Positions 34,245 through 44,359 of a stretch of DNA of 64,000 bases are shown here, in pieces. Numbering within the stretch: the first letter of the stretch is position 1; each line of letters begins with the position of its first letter. Made by a program: the position numbers and the translations under genes. The stretch covers positions 1 through 64,000 of the forward strand of contig CALWHJ010000008.1 of NCBI GenBank assembly GCA_944380355.1, in the 5' to 3' direction. The stretch is from an uncultured Christensenellaceae bacterium. Lineage in GTDB: Bacteria > Bacillota > Clostridia > Christensenellales > UBA3700. The notes beneath the pieces are model-generated. The model ran no database searches. It was given only the letters and a program-made list of their open reading frames with translations, and was not told where the DNA came from.

Positions 34245-34952
34245 ATGATACTTTTTCCCGCAGTCGACGTACTCGACAACAGAGCGGTAAGACTTTTGTA
34301 CGGAAAACGAGATGAGGTTACGGATTACGGCACGCCCGTCGAGCGCGCTTTGAAGTGGCAGCAGGCAGGCGCGCAGTATTTGCATATCGTAGACCTCAAC
34401 GGTGCGTTTGACGACAGCTTAGTCAACAAAAAGACGCTTGTCGAACTCATTAAAAAAGTCAGCATACCCGTGCAGATAGGCGGCGGCATAAAGAGTATGG
34501 ACAAGATAAAATTCTACCTCGAAGAGGTAGGTGCGAGCAGAGTTATAGTAGGTACGGCTTGCGTTACCAATCCCGATTTGGCGGATAAGGCGTGCGCTGC
34601 ATACGGCAATAAAATCGTAGCGGGAATAGACGCAAAAGACGGTTTTGTAGCAATAAAAGGCTGGGTGGAGAAAAGTGCGCTCAAGCCTATCGAGGTTGCG
34701 CTGGATATGAAAAAACGCGGAGTGGATACCGTTGTTTATACCGACATCAACAGAGACGGCGCGCTGTGCGGAGCGAATATACAGGCTACGGCTAAACTGT
34801 CTGAAGACAGCGGTATGAAAATTATAGCAAGCGGGGGTATGGCTACGCTCGACGACATAAAGGCGGTCAAGCAAAAAGGTATATACGGAGCCATACTCGG
34901 AAGAGCAATCTATACGGGCGATATAAAGCTCGAGGATGCGCTCAAAATATAA
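34245..34952 (+). CDS. hisA: phosphoribosylformimino-5-aminoimidazole carboxamide ribotide isomerase
   Basis: A 235-residue TIM barrel that performs an Amadori rearrangement in histidine synthesis. The N-terminal FPAVDVLDNRAVRL carries the catalytic Asp; QIGGGIKS and the phosphate-binding IIASGGMAT follow. AAGGAG precedes the ATG. Confidence 0.95.
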   Translation: MILFPAVDVLDNRAVRLLYGKRDEVTDYGTPVERALKWQQAGAQYLHIVDLNGAFDDSLVNKKTLVELIKKVSIPVQIGGGIKSMDKIKFYLEEVGASRVIVGTACVTNPDLADKACAAYGNKIVAGIDAKDGFVAIKGWVEKSALKPIEVALDMKKRGVDTVVYTDINRDGALCGANIQATAKLSEDSGMKIIASGGMATLDDIKAVKQKGIYGAILGRAIYTGDIKLEDALKI

Positions 34953-35056
34953 AACTTAAATATAAAGCTGATAAAGTTGAAGGTAACGGGCATATAAAGT
35001 TAGTGATAACGGCATAGACAGTTTGCCCGAGACAGGATATCAAACAGGAGACAAAA

Positions 35057-35818
35057 GTGCTTAACAAGAGAATAATACCTTGTCTTGACATAAACAAAGG
35101 ACGAGTCGTAAAGGGCGTTAATTTCGTCAACCTTATAGACGCGGGAGACCCCGTCGAAGTCGCAAAGGCGTACAACGCTATGCGCGCTGACGAGATAGTA
35201 TTTTTGGATATTACTGCGTCGCACGAAGGTAGAGCGACTATATACGACGTGATATCGCGCGCGGCTGAGCAGGTATTCATACCTTTGACCGTCGGAGGCG
35301 GTATATCGACGGTAGAGCACTTCAGAAAGCTTCTCAATCTCGGTGCGGACAAGATAAGCGTAAATTCGGCGGCAATTAAAAATCCCGACCTTATCACGGA
35401 TGCGGCATTGAAATTCGGCAGGCAGTGCGTAGTCGTCGCGATAGACGCAAAACGCAAGGACAAAGGCTCTTTCGACGTTTATCTCAACGGCGGCAGAATA
35501 AATACAGGAAAGGACGCTATCGAGTGGGCTGTCGAAGCGGAAAAGAGAGGAGCCGGAGAAATCCTTTTGACGTCAATGGACTGTGACGGAACAAAAGCGG
35601 GATACGACCTCGATTTGACAAAGAGAGTGTGTCAGGCGGTCAATATTCCCGTAATCGCAAGCGGCGGAGCAGGAGAGAAAAAGCACTTCAAAGAAGTGTT
35701 GGAAGACAGCGTAGGTGCTGATGCCGCGCTTGCAGCGTCGCTTTTCCACTTCAAGGAATTGGAAATAAAAGACCTTAAAGAATATCTGGCAAAGGAGAAT
35801 ATACCCGTAAGAATGTGA
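35057..35818 (+). CDS. hisF: imidazole glycerol phosphate synthase, cyclase subunit
   Basis: Works with HisH to form IGP and AICAR. The 253-residue barrel has [16 protein letters not shown] with the catalytic Asp, LTVGGGI and [13 protein letters not shown]. It starts at GTG 35057 behind CAGGAGAC; no in-frame ATG fits the conserved N-terminus. Confidence 0.95.
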   Translation: MLNKRIIPCLDINKGRVVKGVNFVNLIDAGDPVEVAKAYNAMRADEIVFLDITASHEGRATIYDVISRAAEQVFIPLTVGGGISTVEHFRKLLNLGADKISVNSAAIKNPDLITDAALKFGRQCVVVAIDAKRKDKGSFDVYLNGGRINTGKDAIEWAVEAEKRGAGEILLTSMDCDGTKAGYDLDLTKRVCQAVNIPVIASGGAGEKKHFKEVLEDSVGADAALAASLFHFKELEIKDLKEYLAKENIPVRM

Positions 35819-35831
35819 CGGGAGGACGATT

Positions 35832-36515
35832 ATGGAAAACGTAAATATAAAGTATGACGAAAAAGGACTTGTATGCGCTGTTGCGCAGGACGTATATACG
35901 GGCGAAGTGCTGATGCAGGCGTATATGAACGAGGAAGCTCTCGCAAAGACTCTCGAGAGCGGTTATGCGCATTACTATAGCCGTTCGAGAAAATGTCTTT
36001 GGAAAAAAGGCGAAACGTCGGGACATTTGCAAAAAGTAAAAAAGATTCTCTACGATTGCGACGCGGACTGTCTTTTGTTGGAAATAGAGCAAATCGGAGC
36101 GGCTTGTCATACGGGAAACAGAAGCTGTTTTTACCGTACGCTCAAGGAGTTTGAATTCGTACCCGATTATAAGGTAGTATTCGAGGATGTGCAGACGATT
36201 AAGGAAAGAAAACTCAATCCCGTCGAAGGCTCGTATACGAATTACCTTTTCGACAAGGGAGTGGAGAAGATTTGCAAAAAAGTCGGCGAAGAGGCAACAG
36301 AAACCGTCATTGCCGCAGTAGCAGGCAAAAAAGACGAACTCGTAGGGGAACTCTGCGACTTGTTGTATCACTCTCTCGTGCTTGCCGAAGCTAGCGGAAT
36401 AAGCGTGCAGGACGTATTTCACGAAGTTATGGCAAGAAAGGGCAAAGCGCCCAATCCCAAGTATGCCAAGGGCGATATTAAATCCAACAGCGACAAAATC
36501 AAAGAGGAAAAATAA
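35832..36515 (+). CDS. hisIE: bifunctional phosphoribosyl-AMP cyclohydrolase / phosphoribosyl-ATP pyrophosphatase
   Basis: A HisI-HisE fusion for steps two and three of the pathway (227 residues). The HisI part (about residues 1-115) has [21 protein letters not shown] and zinc-binding Cys in DCDADCLL and GAACHTG. The HisE part (about 125-220) has [13 protein letters not shown] and the ELCDLLYH metal-binding helix. GGGAGG precedes the ATG. It ends the operon; neither hisC nor a histidinol-phosphatase is present. Confidence 0.95.
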   Translation: MENVNIKYDEKGLVCAVAQDVYTGEVLMQAYMNEEALAKTLESGYAHYYSRSRKCLWKKGETSGHLQKVKKILYDCDADCLLLEIEQIGAACHTGNRSCFYRTLKEFEFVPDYKVVFEDVQTIKERKLNPVEGSYTNYLFDKGVEKICKKVGEEATETVIAAVAGKKDELVGELCDLLYHSLVLAEASGISVQDVFHEVMARKGKAPNPKYAKGDIKSNSDKIKEEK

Positions 36516-36818
36516 ACCTATTCTTTCAAACTTTTTTTCGGCAATCAAAATAGCCGTACCCCAAAATGCGGGAAATACGGAAAGAATAAGGATAATAAAT
36601 ATTTAGTACATAATATTTAATAATTTTTAAGTGGGTTAGTCGGGCAAACTTGTATGCGTTGGCCGCTGACCGTATTTTGTCAGCAACTAATTTCTATATC
36701 GGCTTTTGGGCAATTCAACTGTTATCAAAAAAGATAAAAAAGTTATTGCATTTGCTTTATGCACGTGCTACAATATCAAGTATTAACCGAATTCATTACA
36801 TAAAAAGGAGTATTTACT
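36516..36818. other. intergenic region before the aldolase gene
   Basis: About 300 AT-rich bases. Only the promoter at 36746-36774 and the ribosome site AAAGGAG before the aldolase start were recognised; no clear terminator of the his operon was found. Confidence 0.5.
36746..36774 (+). promoter_or_regulatory. promoter of the aldolase gene
   Basis: TTGCAT (36746-36751), 17 bases, TACAAT (36769-36774), giving a leader of about 38 bases with AAAGGAG. Confidence 0.65.
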
Positions 36819-37790
36819 ATGGAAAAAGGAACACTTTTGACATTCAGACCGCAAATCAAAGTCATTGACGCTACGCTGAGAGACGGAGGACTCGTCAACA
36901 ATTTTTATTTTGAAGACGATTTTGTAAAGAAACTCTACGATACCAACATTCAAGCAGGTGTCGATTATATGGAATTCGGTTATAAGGCATCCAAGGAAAT
37001 TTTTGACAAAAACAAATTCGGCAAGTGGAAATTCTGCGACGAACAAGACATAAGAGATATAGTCGGCAACAACGATACCGACCTAAAAATATCCGTAATG
37101 GCTGACGTAGGCAGAACTGACGTAGACAAGGATATATTGCCTAAGGACGAAAGCGTAATAGATATGGTCAGAGTAGCCAGCTACGTAAACACCATACCCG
37201 CTGCAATAGATATGGTAGAGCATTGCGCTAAGAAAGGATATGAGACTACCGTAAATATTATGGCTATATCTCACTCCAACGACAGCGATATAAAGCAAGT
37301 CCTCGAGCTTATAGGTCAAAGCCCTGCCGACGGCATCTACATTGTCGACAGTTACGGCTCGCTCTATCCCGAACAGATAAGACGTCTCTCCGATATTTAT
37401 CTCGAGGTAGCAACAAAATACAATAAGTACGTAGGTATTCACGCGCACAACAATCAACAACTTGCCTTTGCAAATACAATCGACGCGGTTGCATCGGGCG
37501 TGAATTACCTTGACGCTACAATCAACAGTCTGGGAAGAGGTGCGGGTAACTGTCCTCTCGAATTGTTGCTCGGTTTTCTCAAAAATCCCAAATACAAATT
37601 GCATCCCGTACTTAAGTTTATCGAAGAGGAAATGCTCAAACTCAAAGAAAACGGTCTCGTATGGGGATACGATATCCCTTATCTTATTACGGGCGTGCTT
37701 GACAGGCACCCTTCGGGCGCAATAGATTGCATAAAGAAAAAGCGTACGGATTATGCCAATATTTACCAGGAACTTTTGGGATTGGAATAA
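36819..37790 (+). CDS. DRE-TIM (HMGL-like) aldolase of unknown substrate
   Basis: A 323-residue member of the HMG-CoA-lyase-like superfamily, which includes 4-hydroxy-2-oxovalerate aldolase and isopropylmalate synthase. The metal-binding motif VIDATLRDGG is near residue 14 and the second site HAHNNQQLAFAN near residue 209. The length and the absence of a C-terminal regulatory domain resemble the 4-hydroxy-2-oxovalerate aldolase type, but no dehydrogenase partner is nearby. It stands alone with its own promoter and terminator. The substrate cannot be assigned. Confidence 0.85.
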   Translation: MEKGTLLTFRPQIKVIDATLRDGGLVNNFYFEDDFVKKLYDTNIQAGVDYMEFGYKASKEIFDKNKFGKWKFCDEQDIRDIVGNNDTDLKISVMADVGRTDVDKDILPKDESVIDMVRVASYVNTIPAAIDMVEHCAKKGYETTVNIMAISHSNDSDIKQVLELIGQSPADGIYIVDSYGSLYPEQIRRLSDIYLEVATKYNKYVGIHAHNNQQLAFANTIDAVASGVNYLDATINSLGRGAGNCPLELLLGFLKNPKYKLHPVLKFIEEEMLKLKENGLVWGYDIPYLITGVLDRHPSGAIDCIKKKRTDYANIYQELLGLE

Positions 37791-37812
37791 AAGTACTTAA
37801 AAACAAATACAG

Positions 37813-37837
37813 GACCGCCTTTCGGCGGTCTTTTTTT
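37813..37837 (+). terminator. terminator of the aldolase gene
   Basis: GACCGCC/GGCGGTC stem (37813-37819 with 37824-37830) with a TTTC loop and seven T. Confidence 0.92.
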
Positions 37838-37890
37838 ATTAACATACGAAAACGCAATACTTTGTAAAAACGGTTATTCCGACAATATTA

Positions 37891-37918
37891 TTGACAGCGC
37901 GCGATAGTGTGTTATAAA
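37891..37918 (+). promoter_or_regulatory. promoter of the membrane AAA-like gene
   Basis: TTGACA (37891-37896), 16 bases, TATAAA (37913-37918). An RTTAAAGCAAA repeat unit lies downstream at 37934-37944, in the leader. Confidence 0.6.
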
Positions 37919-37959
37919 ATTTAATTGTATCTGATTAAAGCAAATTTTCAGGAAGGATT

Positions 37960-39612
37960 ATGAGTAAAAAGATAAAGGTTTTTACAAAAAGCGTAAAAAT
38001 CGGCTTTGTTAAAACGTTGTTGGTAATGTTTGCCGCGTTTGTTGTATTGAGTTTACTCAATAACGGCTCGGCATTCGATACCATTGCTTTGCGTATGCCT
38101 ACTTCTCCCAAAAGCTTTTCAATACACTCCGTTTCGTGGGCGGTTTTGGTGATTTTCGTTACGGATATCATATATGCGTACGTCGCCTTTGCGTTTTGCA
38201 AAGCCATTAACTCTAGCGACAATGATACCGACAAAAAATTGTCGCATATGTTCTCAATGATTTTCGGATTCAGCTGGCTGATAGGGTCGGTAGGGCTGGT
38301 ATTGATATATTACTTTGTTCATAAATATAAATATAACAGAGTATTCGAATGGGCAGATTTGCTTAATATTTATTATACCCTTGCGGTTTATGCCGTGCTG
38401 ATTGTAGCTTTTTTGCTTTTGGAATTGATTATCGAAGCAATTATTAAGAAAATCAAAAAAAGCATAGACAGAGGAGCGATAAGAGGTAAAAACGTAAAAT
38501 TCAAGATAACCGGCTTTAAAAATAACGGTACGGTTTTTCCCAGACTAATGAATATAGACACTCAATTTGCAGATTACAGAGAAGACTTCAGCATACAGGA
38601 TATAAACCTGAAGGAGTTTTGTGAAAGCTTCTGCAAATATCTTTGGCGCAGTAAAAAATATTATACGTTGCCCACTGTACAAGCTTTCGTAAGCGGTCTC
38701 GCCAATAGCAGATTTTTGATTTTGCGCGGCAATAAAGAGGACGTCAATTGTACGGATTTGCCTAAATTCTTTGCTAAATTTACGGGAGCCGATTGTACTG
38801 ATATAGAAGTGCTTCCTAGCTGGCGCGACGAAAAGGACCTGATAGGATTTTACAACGACTATTCCAAGACTTTTCACGCTACAGCCTTTTTGACTTCGGT
38901 CTACAAGAGTACTTATAGAACTAATACTATTAACCTCATAGTTATGGACGAAATAAACAACGCGAGAGTAGAAAAATATTTTGCGCCTGTCATAAATCAG
39001 ATAAACAGCGACAAAAAAATCATAGACATACAGTCGGAAATAGACGACGAAAAATATCCGCTTAATGCGCCTTTCGGTTTGCTCGACTGCGCTGACAATA
39101 ACTGGTTTATAGGCGTCGAAGTACGCGACGAAGGCAAGTACCGCATACCCGAAAAGGTATACGGCACCGCTACCGTGGTCGACGTAAGAGTATGCAAGGT
39201 GGACGAAAAAGTCGATTACGTAAAGCCGATTCCCGTCAATTATCTGTCGTTTATCCGCGCTAAAAAACAGGCTTTGGAAAACGCCGTACTCGATAAAAAA
39301 GAGTTGGAATTTATAGACAAATTGTGTGCATTTATGAACGAACATTTCGTTTCTCTCGATAAGGACGCAAGGGAAAACAAATACAAAAACTTTCTCAAAA
39401 TGTTTTACGCTTGCGGAGGGGACAGTAAGATAGGCGTAAATAAAAATCTCTATTCTCTGCTTACGAGTTATCTCGACGACAGTTCGATTGCGGTCAATAA
39501 AAAAGATTTGAAATATCTCAAAAGCCGTCTTATCGTAAGAAGCGAGGATTACCGTATGCAGGAGAGTATCGATATCGTCGATGAGATGATTGAGCGAATG
39601 GCGAAAGACTAA
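37960..39612 (+). CDS. membrane protein with a degenerate McrB-like AAA+ domain
   Basis: A 550-residue protein with about four transmembrane helices (roughly residues 17-36, 57-80, 98-122, 138-165) and a cytoplasmic region resembling McrB-type AAA+ ATPases. Similar landmarks are PSWRDEKDLIGFYN (about 286-299) and the Walker B-like NLIVMDEINNARVEKYF (325-341). The expected Walker A (GxxGTGKT) is replaced by RGNKEDVNCTDLP (256-268). The sensor-1 segment reads GVEVRDE instead of GTANNDE, and the arginine-finger segment EKVYGTA lacks Arg. It is probably a non-hydrolysing pseudo-ATPase. AGGA precedes the ATG; it stands alone. Family motifs are from memory. Confidence 0.65.
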   Translation: MSKKIKVFTKSVKIGFVKTLLVMFAAFVVLSLLNNGSAFDTIALRMPTSPKSFSIHSVSWAVLVIFVTDIIYAYVAFAFCKAINSSDNDTDKKLSHMFSMIFGFSWLIGSVGLVLIYYFVHKYKYNRVFEWADLLNIYYTLAVYAVLIVAFLLLELIIEAIIKKIKKSIDRGAIRGKNVKFKITGFKNNGTVFPRLMNIDTQFADYREDFSIQDINLKEFCESFCKYLWRSKKYYTLPTVQAFVSGLANSRFLILRGNKEDVNCTDLPKFFAKFTGADCTDIEVLPSWRDEKDLIGFYNDYSKTFHATAFLTSVYKSTYRTNTINLIVMDEINNARVEKYFAPVINQINSDKKIIDIQSEIDDEKYPLNAPFGLLDCADNNWFIGVEVRDEGKYRIPEKVYGTATVVDVRVCKVDEKVDYVKPIPVNYLSFIRAKKQALENAVLDKKELEFIDKLCAFMNEHFVSLDKDARENKYKNFLKMFYACGGDSKIGVNKNLYSLLTSYLDDSSIAVNKKDLKYLKSRLIVRSEDYRMQESIDIVDEMIERMAKD

Positions 39613-39669
39613 AAGTCTTTAAGCCGAGTATCGGACGCGCACACAAGCACGCGTTGCTTTGCCGCAACA

Positions 39670-39697
39670 GACGGTAATGCCTCCGTTCTTTTTTATT
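39670..39697 (+). terminator. weak terminator after the AAA-like gene
   Basis: A GACGG/CCGTT stem of five pairs with an 8-base loop is followed by CTTTTTT, just upstream of the ilvB promoter. Confidence 0.4.
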
Positions 39698-39719
39698 TTA
39701 ATAAAAAAACAATATATAC

Positions 39720-39748
39720 TTGACTTTTGGACGCAAATATCATATTAT
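39720..39748 (+). promoter_or_regulatory. promoter of the ilv operon
   Basis: TTGACT (39720-39725), 17 bases, TATTAT (39743-39748). The leader is only about 17 bases, so no T-box or attenuator fits. Confidence 0.65.
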
Positions 39749-39771
39749 ATATATAATTTTATGGAGATTGT

Positions 39772-41430
39772 ATGAAACTCAACGGCTCACAAATTTTAAT
39801 AGAATCATTGTTGGAACAGGGCGTAGATAAAATCTTCGGTTACCCCGGCGGTGCCGTACTCAATATCTACGACGCTTTGTACGCTTACAGCGACAAGATT
39901 ACTCACGTACTCACTGCTCACGAGCAGGGCGCAGCTCACGCTGCCGACGGTTATGCCAGAGCTACAGGCAAGGTCGGCGTAGTACTTGCTACTTCGGGTC
40001 CCGGAGCAACCAATCTCATCACGGGTATCGCTACGGCATATATGGACAGCGTTCCTATGGTCGCTATTACGGGCAACGTAGGTACAAGCCTTATTGGACT
40101 CGACTCTTTTCAGGAAGTGTATATTGCCGGCATTACGATGCCTATCACCAAGCATAACTTCGTCGTACGCAAAGTTGAAGAATTGCACGATGTTATGAGA
40201 GAAGCTTTCAGAATCGCTCAGAGCGGCAGACCCGGTCCCGTACTTGTAGATATTCCCAAGGACGTTACTTCCAACGTCTGCGAATTTACCGCTATGCCCA
40301 AGGTTAAACCCGACGCTTACGTACAGGCAAGCGAAGCTTCCGTTAAGAAAGCCGCAGAAATGATAAACGCAAGCAAGCGTCCCGCAGTGCTTTTCGGCGG
40401 CGGCGTACTCATATCGGGCGCAGAGAAACAGCTTCTTGAAATGCTCACTAAAATTCAGGCTCCCGCTACGCATACACTAATGGCTGCGGGCGTACTCGGT
40501 TACGGTGAAAAACTCAACCTCGGTCTTATAGGTATGCACGGCAGTATGTCGGCGGGCAGAGCAGTTGCAAACAGCGATTTGGTAATTGCTATCGGCACGA
40601 GATTTTCCGACAGAGTGGCTACCGATAAGGACAGATTTATTAGAGAAGCTAAAGTAATACATATAGATATCGACGCTGCTGAAATCAATAAAAATGTTAC
40701 TTGCGACTTGAGTGTTATCGGCGACGTAAAGCAAGTGCTCAACAAGCTTTTGCCTTTGCTCAATCCCGCTAATCACGACGAGTGGCTCAAGCAGATAGAC
40801 GAGTGGAAAAAGTACGACTACAAGCCTAAGGATATAGAGGGAGTATTGAGACCTCATCAGGTAATACAGGCTATATCCGACGAAATCGGCGAAGACGGCA
40901 TAATCGTTACCGACGTAGGTCAGCACCAAATGTGGGCGGCTCAGTACTCTAAGCGTACCAAGCCCAGAAGTTTCCTTACTTCGGGCGGTCTCGGTACTAT
41001 GGGTTACGGCTACGGAGCTTCGATAGGCGCACAGTCGGCTTTCCCTAAGCGTAAGGTTGCGCATATCACGGGTGACGGCTCTTTCCATATGAATCTCAAC
41101 GAGCTTTGCACGAGCGTAACGTACAATTTGCCTATCGTAAGCATCGTTCTCAACAACAGCGTGCTCGGTATGGTAAGACAGTGGCAGACGCAATTCTACG
41201 GCAAGAGATATTCGCAGACTACGCTCGAGAGAGCTACCGACTACGTAAAACTTGCCGACGCTTTCGGCGCAAAGGGATTCAGAGCTACCACGCTCGACGA
41301 GCTCAAGGCGGCTCTTAAAGAAGCGTACGCGCTCAAAAAGCCTTGTATTATCGAGGCGGTTATTGACAGGGACGAAAAGGTTTTGCCTATGATACCTCCC
41401 GGTCAAACGATTGACGAAATCGTTATGTAA
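39772..41430 (+). CDS. ilvB: acetolactate synthase large subunit
   Basis: Catalyses the first shared step of valine and isoleucine synthesis with ThDP and FAD. The 552-residue protein has EQGAAHAADGYARATGKVG near residue 46, the ThDP-binding GDGSFHMN ... LNN region near 440-465, and the C-terminal PCIIEAVIDRDEKVLPMIPPG. GGAG precedes the ATG. The regulatory small subunit ilvN is not adjacent, unlike in most operons. Confidence 0.95.
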   Translation: MKLNGSQILIESLLEQGVDKIFGYPGGAVLNIYDALYAYSDKITHVLTAHEQGAAHAADGYARATGKVGVVLATSGPGATNLITGIATAYMDSVPMVAITGNVGTSLIGLDSFQEVYIAGITMPITKHNFVVRKVEELHDVMREAFRIAQSGRPGPVLVDIPKDVTSNVCEFTAMPKVKPDAYVQASEASVKKAAEMINASKRPAVLFGGGVLISGAEKQLLEMLTKIQAPATHTLMAAGVLGYGEKLNLGLIGMHGSMSAGRAVANSDLVIAIGTRFSDRVATDKDRFIREAKVIHIDIDAAEINKNVTCDLSVIGDVKQVLNKLLPLLNPANHDEWLKQIDEWKKYDYKPKDIEGVLRPHQVIQAISDEIGEDGIIVTDVGQHQMWAAQYSKRTKPRSFLTSGGLGTMGYGYGASIGAQSAFPKRKVAHITGDGSFHMNLNELCTSVTYNLPIVSIVLNNSVLGMVRQWQTQFYGKRYSQTTLERATDYVKLADAFGAKGFRATTLDELKAALKEAYALKKPCIIEAVIDRDEKVLPMIPPGQTIDEIVM

Positions 41431-41473
41431 AGACGATATCGTATAAAAAGAAATCAATGTTTAGCAATACTAA

Positions 41474-42508
<1,035 letters not shown>

Positions 42509-42529
42509 GTCGGTAAATCAACGTAAATC

Positions 42530-42600
42530 AAGTCGTCTTGCCTAGTGCAAGACGACTTCTGATATAGTCTTTTTCTAAGCCGTTTTTTATAAATGGCTTT
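42530..42600 (+). other. two hairpins between ilvC and ilvD
   Basis: A perfect 12-bp stem AAGTCGTCTTGC/GCAAGACGACTT (42530-42541 with 42547-42558, 5-base loop) is followed by a 9-bp stem with one wobble, AAGCCGTTT/AAATGGCTT (about 42577-42599). The first has no T tract directly after it, so it is more likely an mRNA-stabilising or processing element than a full terminator. Confidence 0.65.
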
Positions 42601-42627
42601 AAATTTATTATATACGAGGTAATTATT

Positions 42628-44292
42628 ATGGCTTTGAGAAGCAGATATTTGACCAGCGGAGTTGAGACGGCTCCCCAGAGGTCGTTGTTGTACGCTTGCG
42701 GATTTACAAAAGAGGAACTTGAAAGACCTCTTATCGGCGTAGTTTCCGCACACAGCGATATTGTTCCCGGACACATCAATCTTGACAAGATTACCGAGGC
42801 CGTTAAGGCGGGCGTAAGGCTTGCGGGCGGTACTCCTATTATGGTGCCTTCCATCGGCGTATGCGACGGTATCGCAATGGGACACGTGGGTATGAAGTAT
42901 TCTCTTGCTTCGAGAGAACTTATCGCGGACAGCGTGGAAACAATGGCAAACGCACATTGTTTCGACGGTCTCGTGCTTGTACCCAACTGCGACAAAATAG
43001 TACCCGGTATGGTAATGGCTGCGGTAAGACTCAATATCCCTGCGGTAGTAGTTAGCGGCGGTCCTATGATGGCGGGTCTCGTAGGCGGATGCGAAACGTC
43101 TTTGTCCAAGATGTTTGAGGCAGTCGGCGCAAGAAAGGCAAATATCATCGATGATAAACAGCTTCTCGAATTTGAGGAGAATTGCTGTCCTACCTGCGGC
43201 TCGTGCTCGGGTATGTATACGGCAAACTCTATGAACTGTCTGTGCGAAGCAATAGGAATAGCTCTTCCCGGCAACGGAACTATTCCTGCCGTTATGAGCG
43301 GAAGAATCGCGCTTGCAAAGCATGCAGGCATGGCTATAATGGATTTGGTCAAGAGAGACGTAAAGGCAAGGGATATTATCAATACCAAGTCTATCCGCAA
43401 CGCACTTGCTTGCGATATGGCTCTCGGTTGCTCGAGCAACAGCGTATTACATTTGCTTGCTATTGCAAATGAGGCGGGTTGTCCTATCGACCTCAATATA
43501 ATCAACGAAATCAGCTCCAAGACGCCTAATCTCTGTCACCTTGCTCCTGCAGGACCTACGCATATGCAGGACCTTAACGAAGCGGGCGGTGTACAGGCTG
43601 TACTAAGCGAACTCGCTAAGAAAAATCTTATCGACACAACGGCTATCACAGCTACGGGTAAGACAGTAGCAGATAATATTAAGGACATCAAAGTCAAGAA
43701 TTACGATATTATCAAGCCTATCGAAAAGCCTTACAGCGAAACGGGCGGTATAGCAGTGCTTTGGGGTAATATCGCTAAAAACGGTTGTGTAGTCAAGAGA
43801 AGCGCGGTTGCTCCCGAAATGCTCAAACATACCGGTCCCGCGAGAGTATTTGACTGCGAAGACGACGCTATTAAGTCCATTTACGCAGGAGAAATCAAAC
43901 CCGGAGACGTAGTTATCATAAGATACGAAGGACCTAAGGGCGGTCCCGGTATGAGAGAAATGCTCAATCCTACTTCCGCGCTTGCAGGTATGAAACTCGA
44001 TAAGTGCGTAGCACTCATTACCGACGGAAGATTTTCAGGTGCGTCCAGAGGCGCGTCTATCGGACACGTATCTCCCGAAGCGGCTGAGGGCGGAGAGATA
44101 GCACTTGTAAAAGAAGGCGATATCGTAGAGATAGATATTCCCGCAAACAAGGTTAATATCAAAGTAAGCGACAAGGAACTCGAGGAGAGAAGAAAGTTCC
44201 TCAAGGAGAAAGAACCCAATATCAAGAGCGGCTGGCTTGCAAGATACGCAAGACTCGTTACGAGTGCGGACAAGGGCGCAATTCTCAAATAA
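42628..44292 (+). CDS. ilvD: dihydroxy-acid dehydratase
   Basis: An Fe-S enzyme that dehydrates dihydroxy acids to the keto acids of valine and isoleucine. The 554-residue protein has [20 protein letters not shown], cluster cysteines in NCDKIVPGM and [18 protein letters not shown], and the C-terminal GRFSGASRG block. CGAGG precedes the ATG by a somewhat long gap. Confidence 0.96.
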   Translation: MALRSRYLTSGVETAPQRSLLYACGFTKEELERPLIGVVSAHSDIVPGHINLDKITEAVKAGVRLAGGTPIMVPSIGVCDGIAMGHVGMKYSLASRELIADSVETMANAHCFDGLVLVPNCDKIVPGMVMAAVRLNIPAVVVSGGPMMAGLVGGCETSLSKMFEAVGARKANIIDDKQLLEFEENCCPTCGSCSGMYTANSMNCLCEAIGIALPGNGTIPAVMSGRIALAKHAGMAIMDLVKRDVKARDIINTKSIRNALACDMALGCSSNSVLHLLAIANEAGCPIDLNIINEISSKTPNLCHLAPAGPTHMQDLNEAGGVQAVLSELAKKNLIDTTAITATGKTVADNIKDIKVKNYDIIKPIEKPYSETGGIAVLWGNIAKNGCVVKRSAVAPEMLKHTGPARVFDCEDDAIKSIYAGEIKPGDVVIIRYEGPKGGPGMREMLNPTSALAGMKLDKCVALITDGRFSGASRGASIGHVSPEAAEGGEIALVKEGDIVEIDIPANKVNIKVSDKELEERRKFLKEKEPNIKSGWLARYARLVTSADKGAILK

Positions 44293-44359
44293 TTCGCGAT
44301 AACAAGAAACTATAATAAGAAAGATAAATAGATAAACAGATAATAAGGAAGAAATAATA

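Noticed and set aside
36650..36868. 72-codon ORF before the aldolase gene
   Set aside because: Overlaps the promoter and the start of a well supported gene and has no Shine-Dalgarno.
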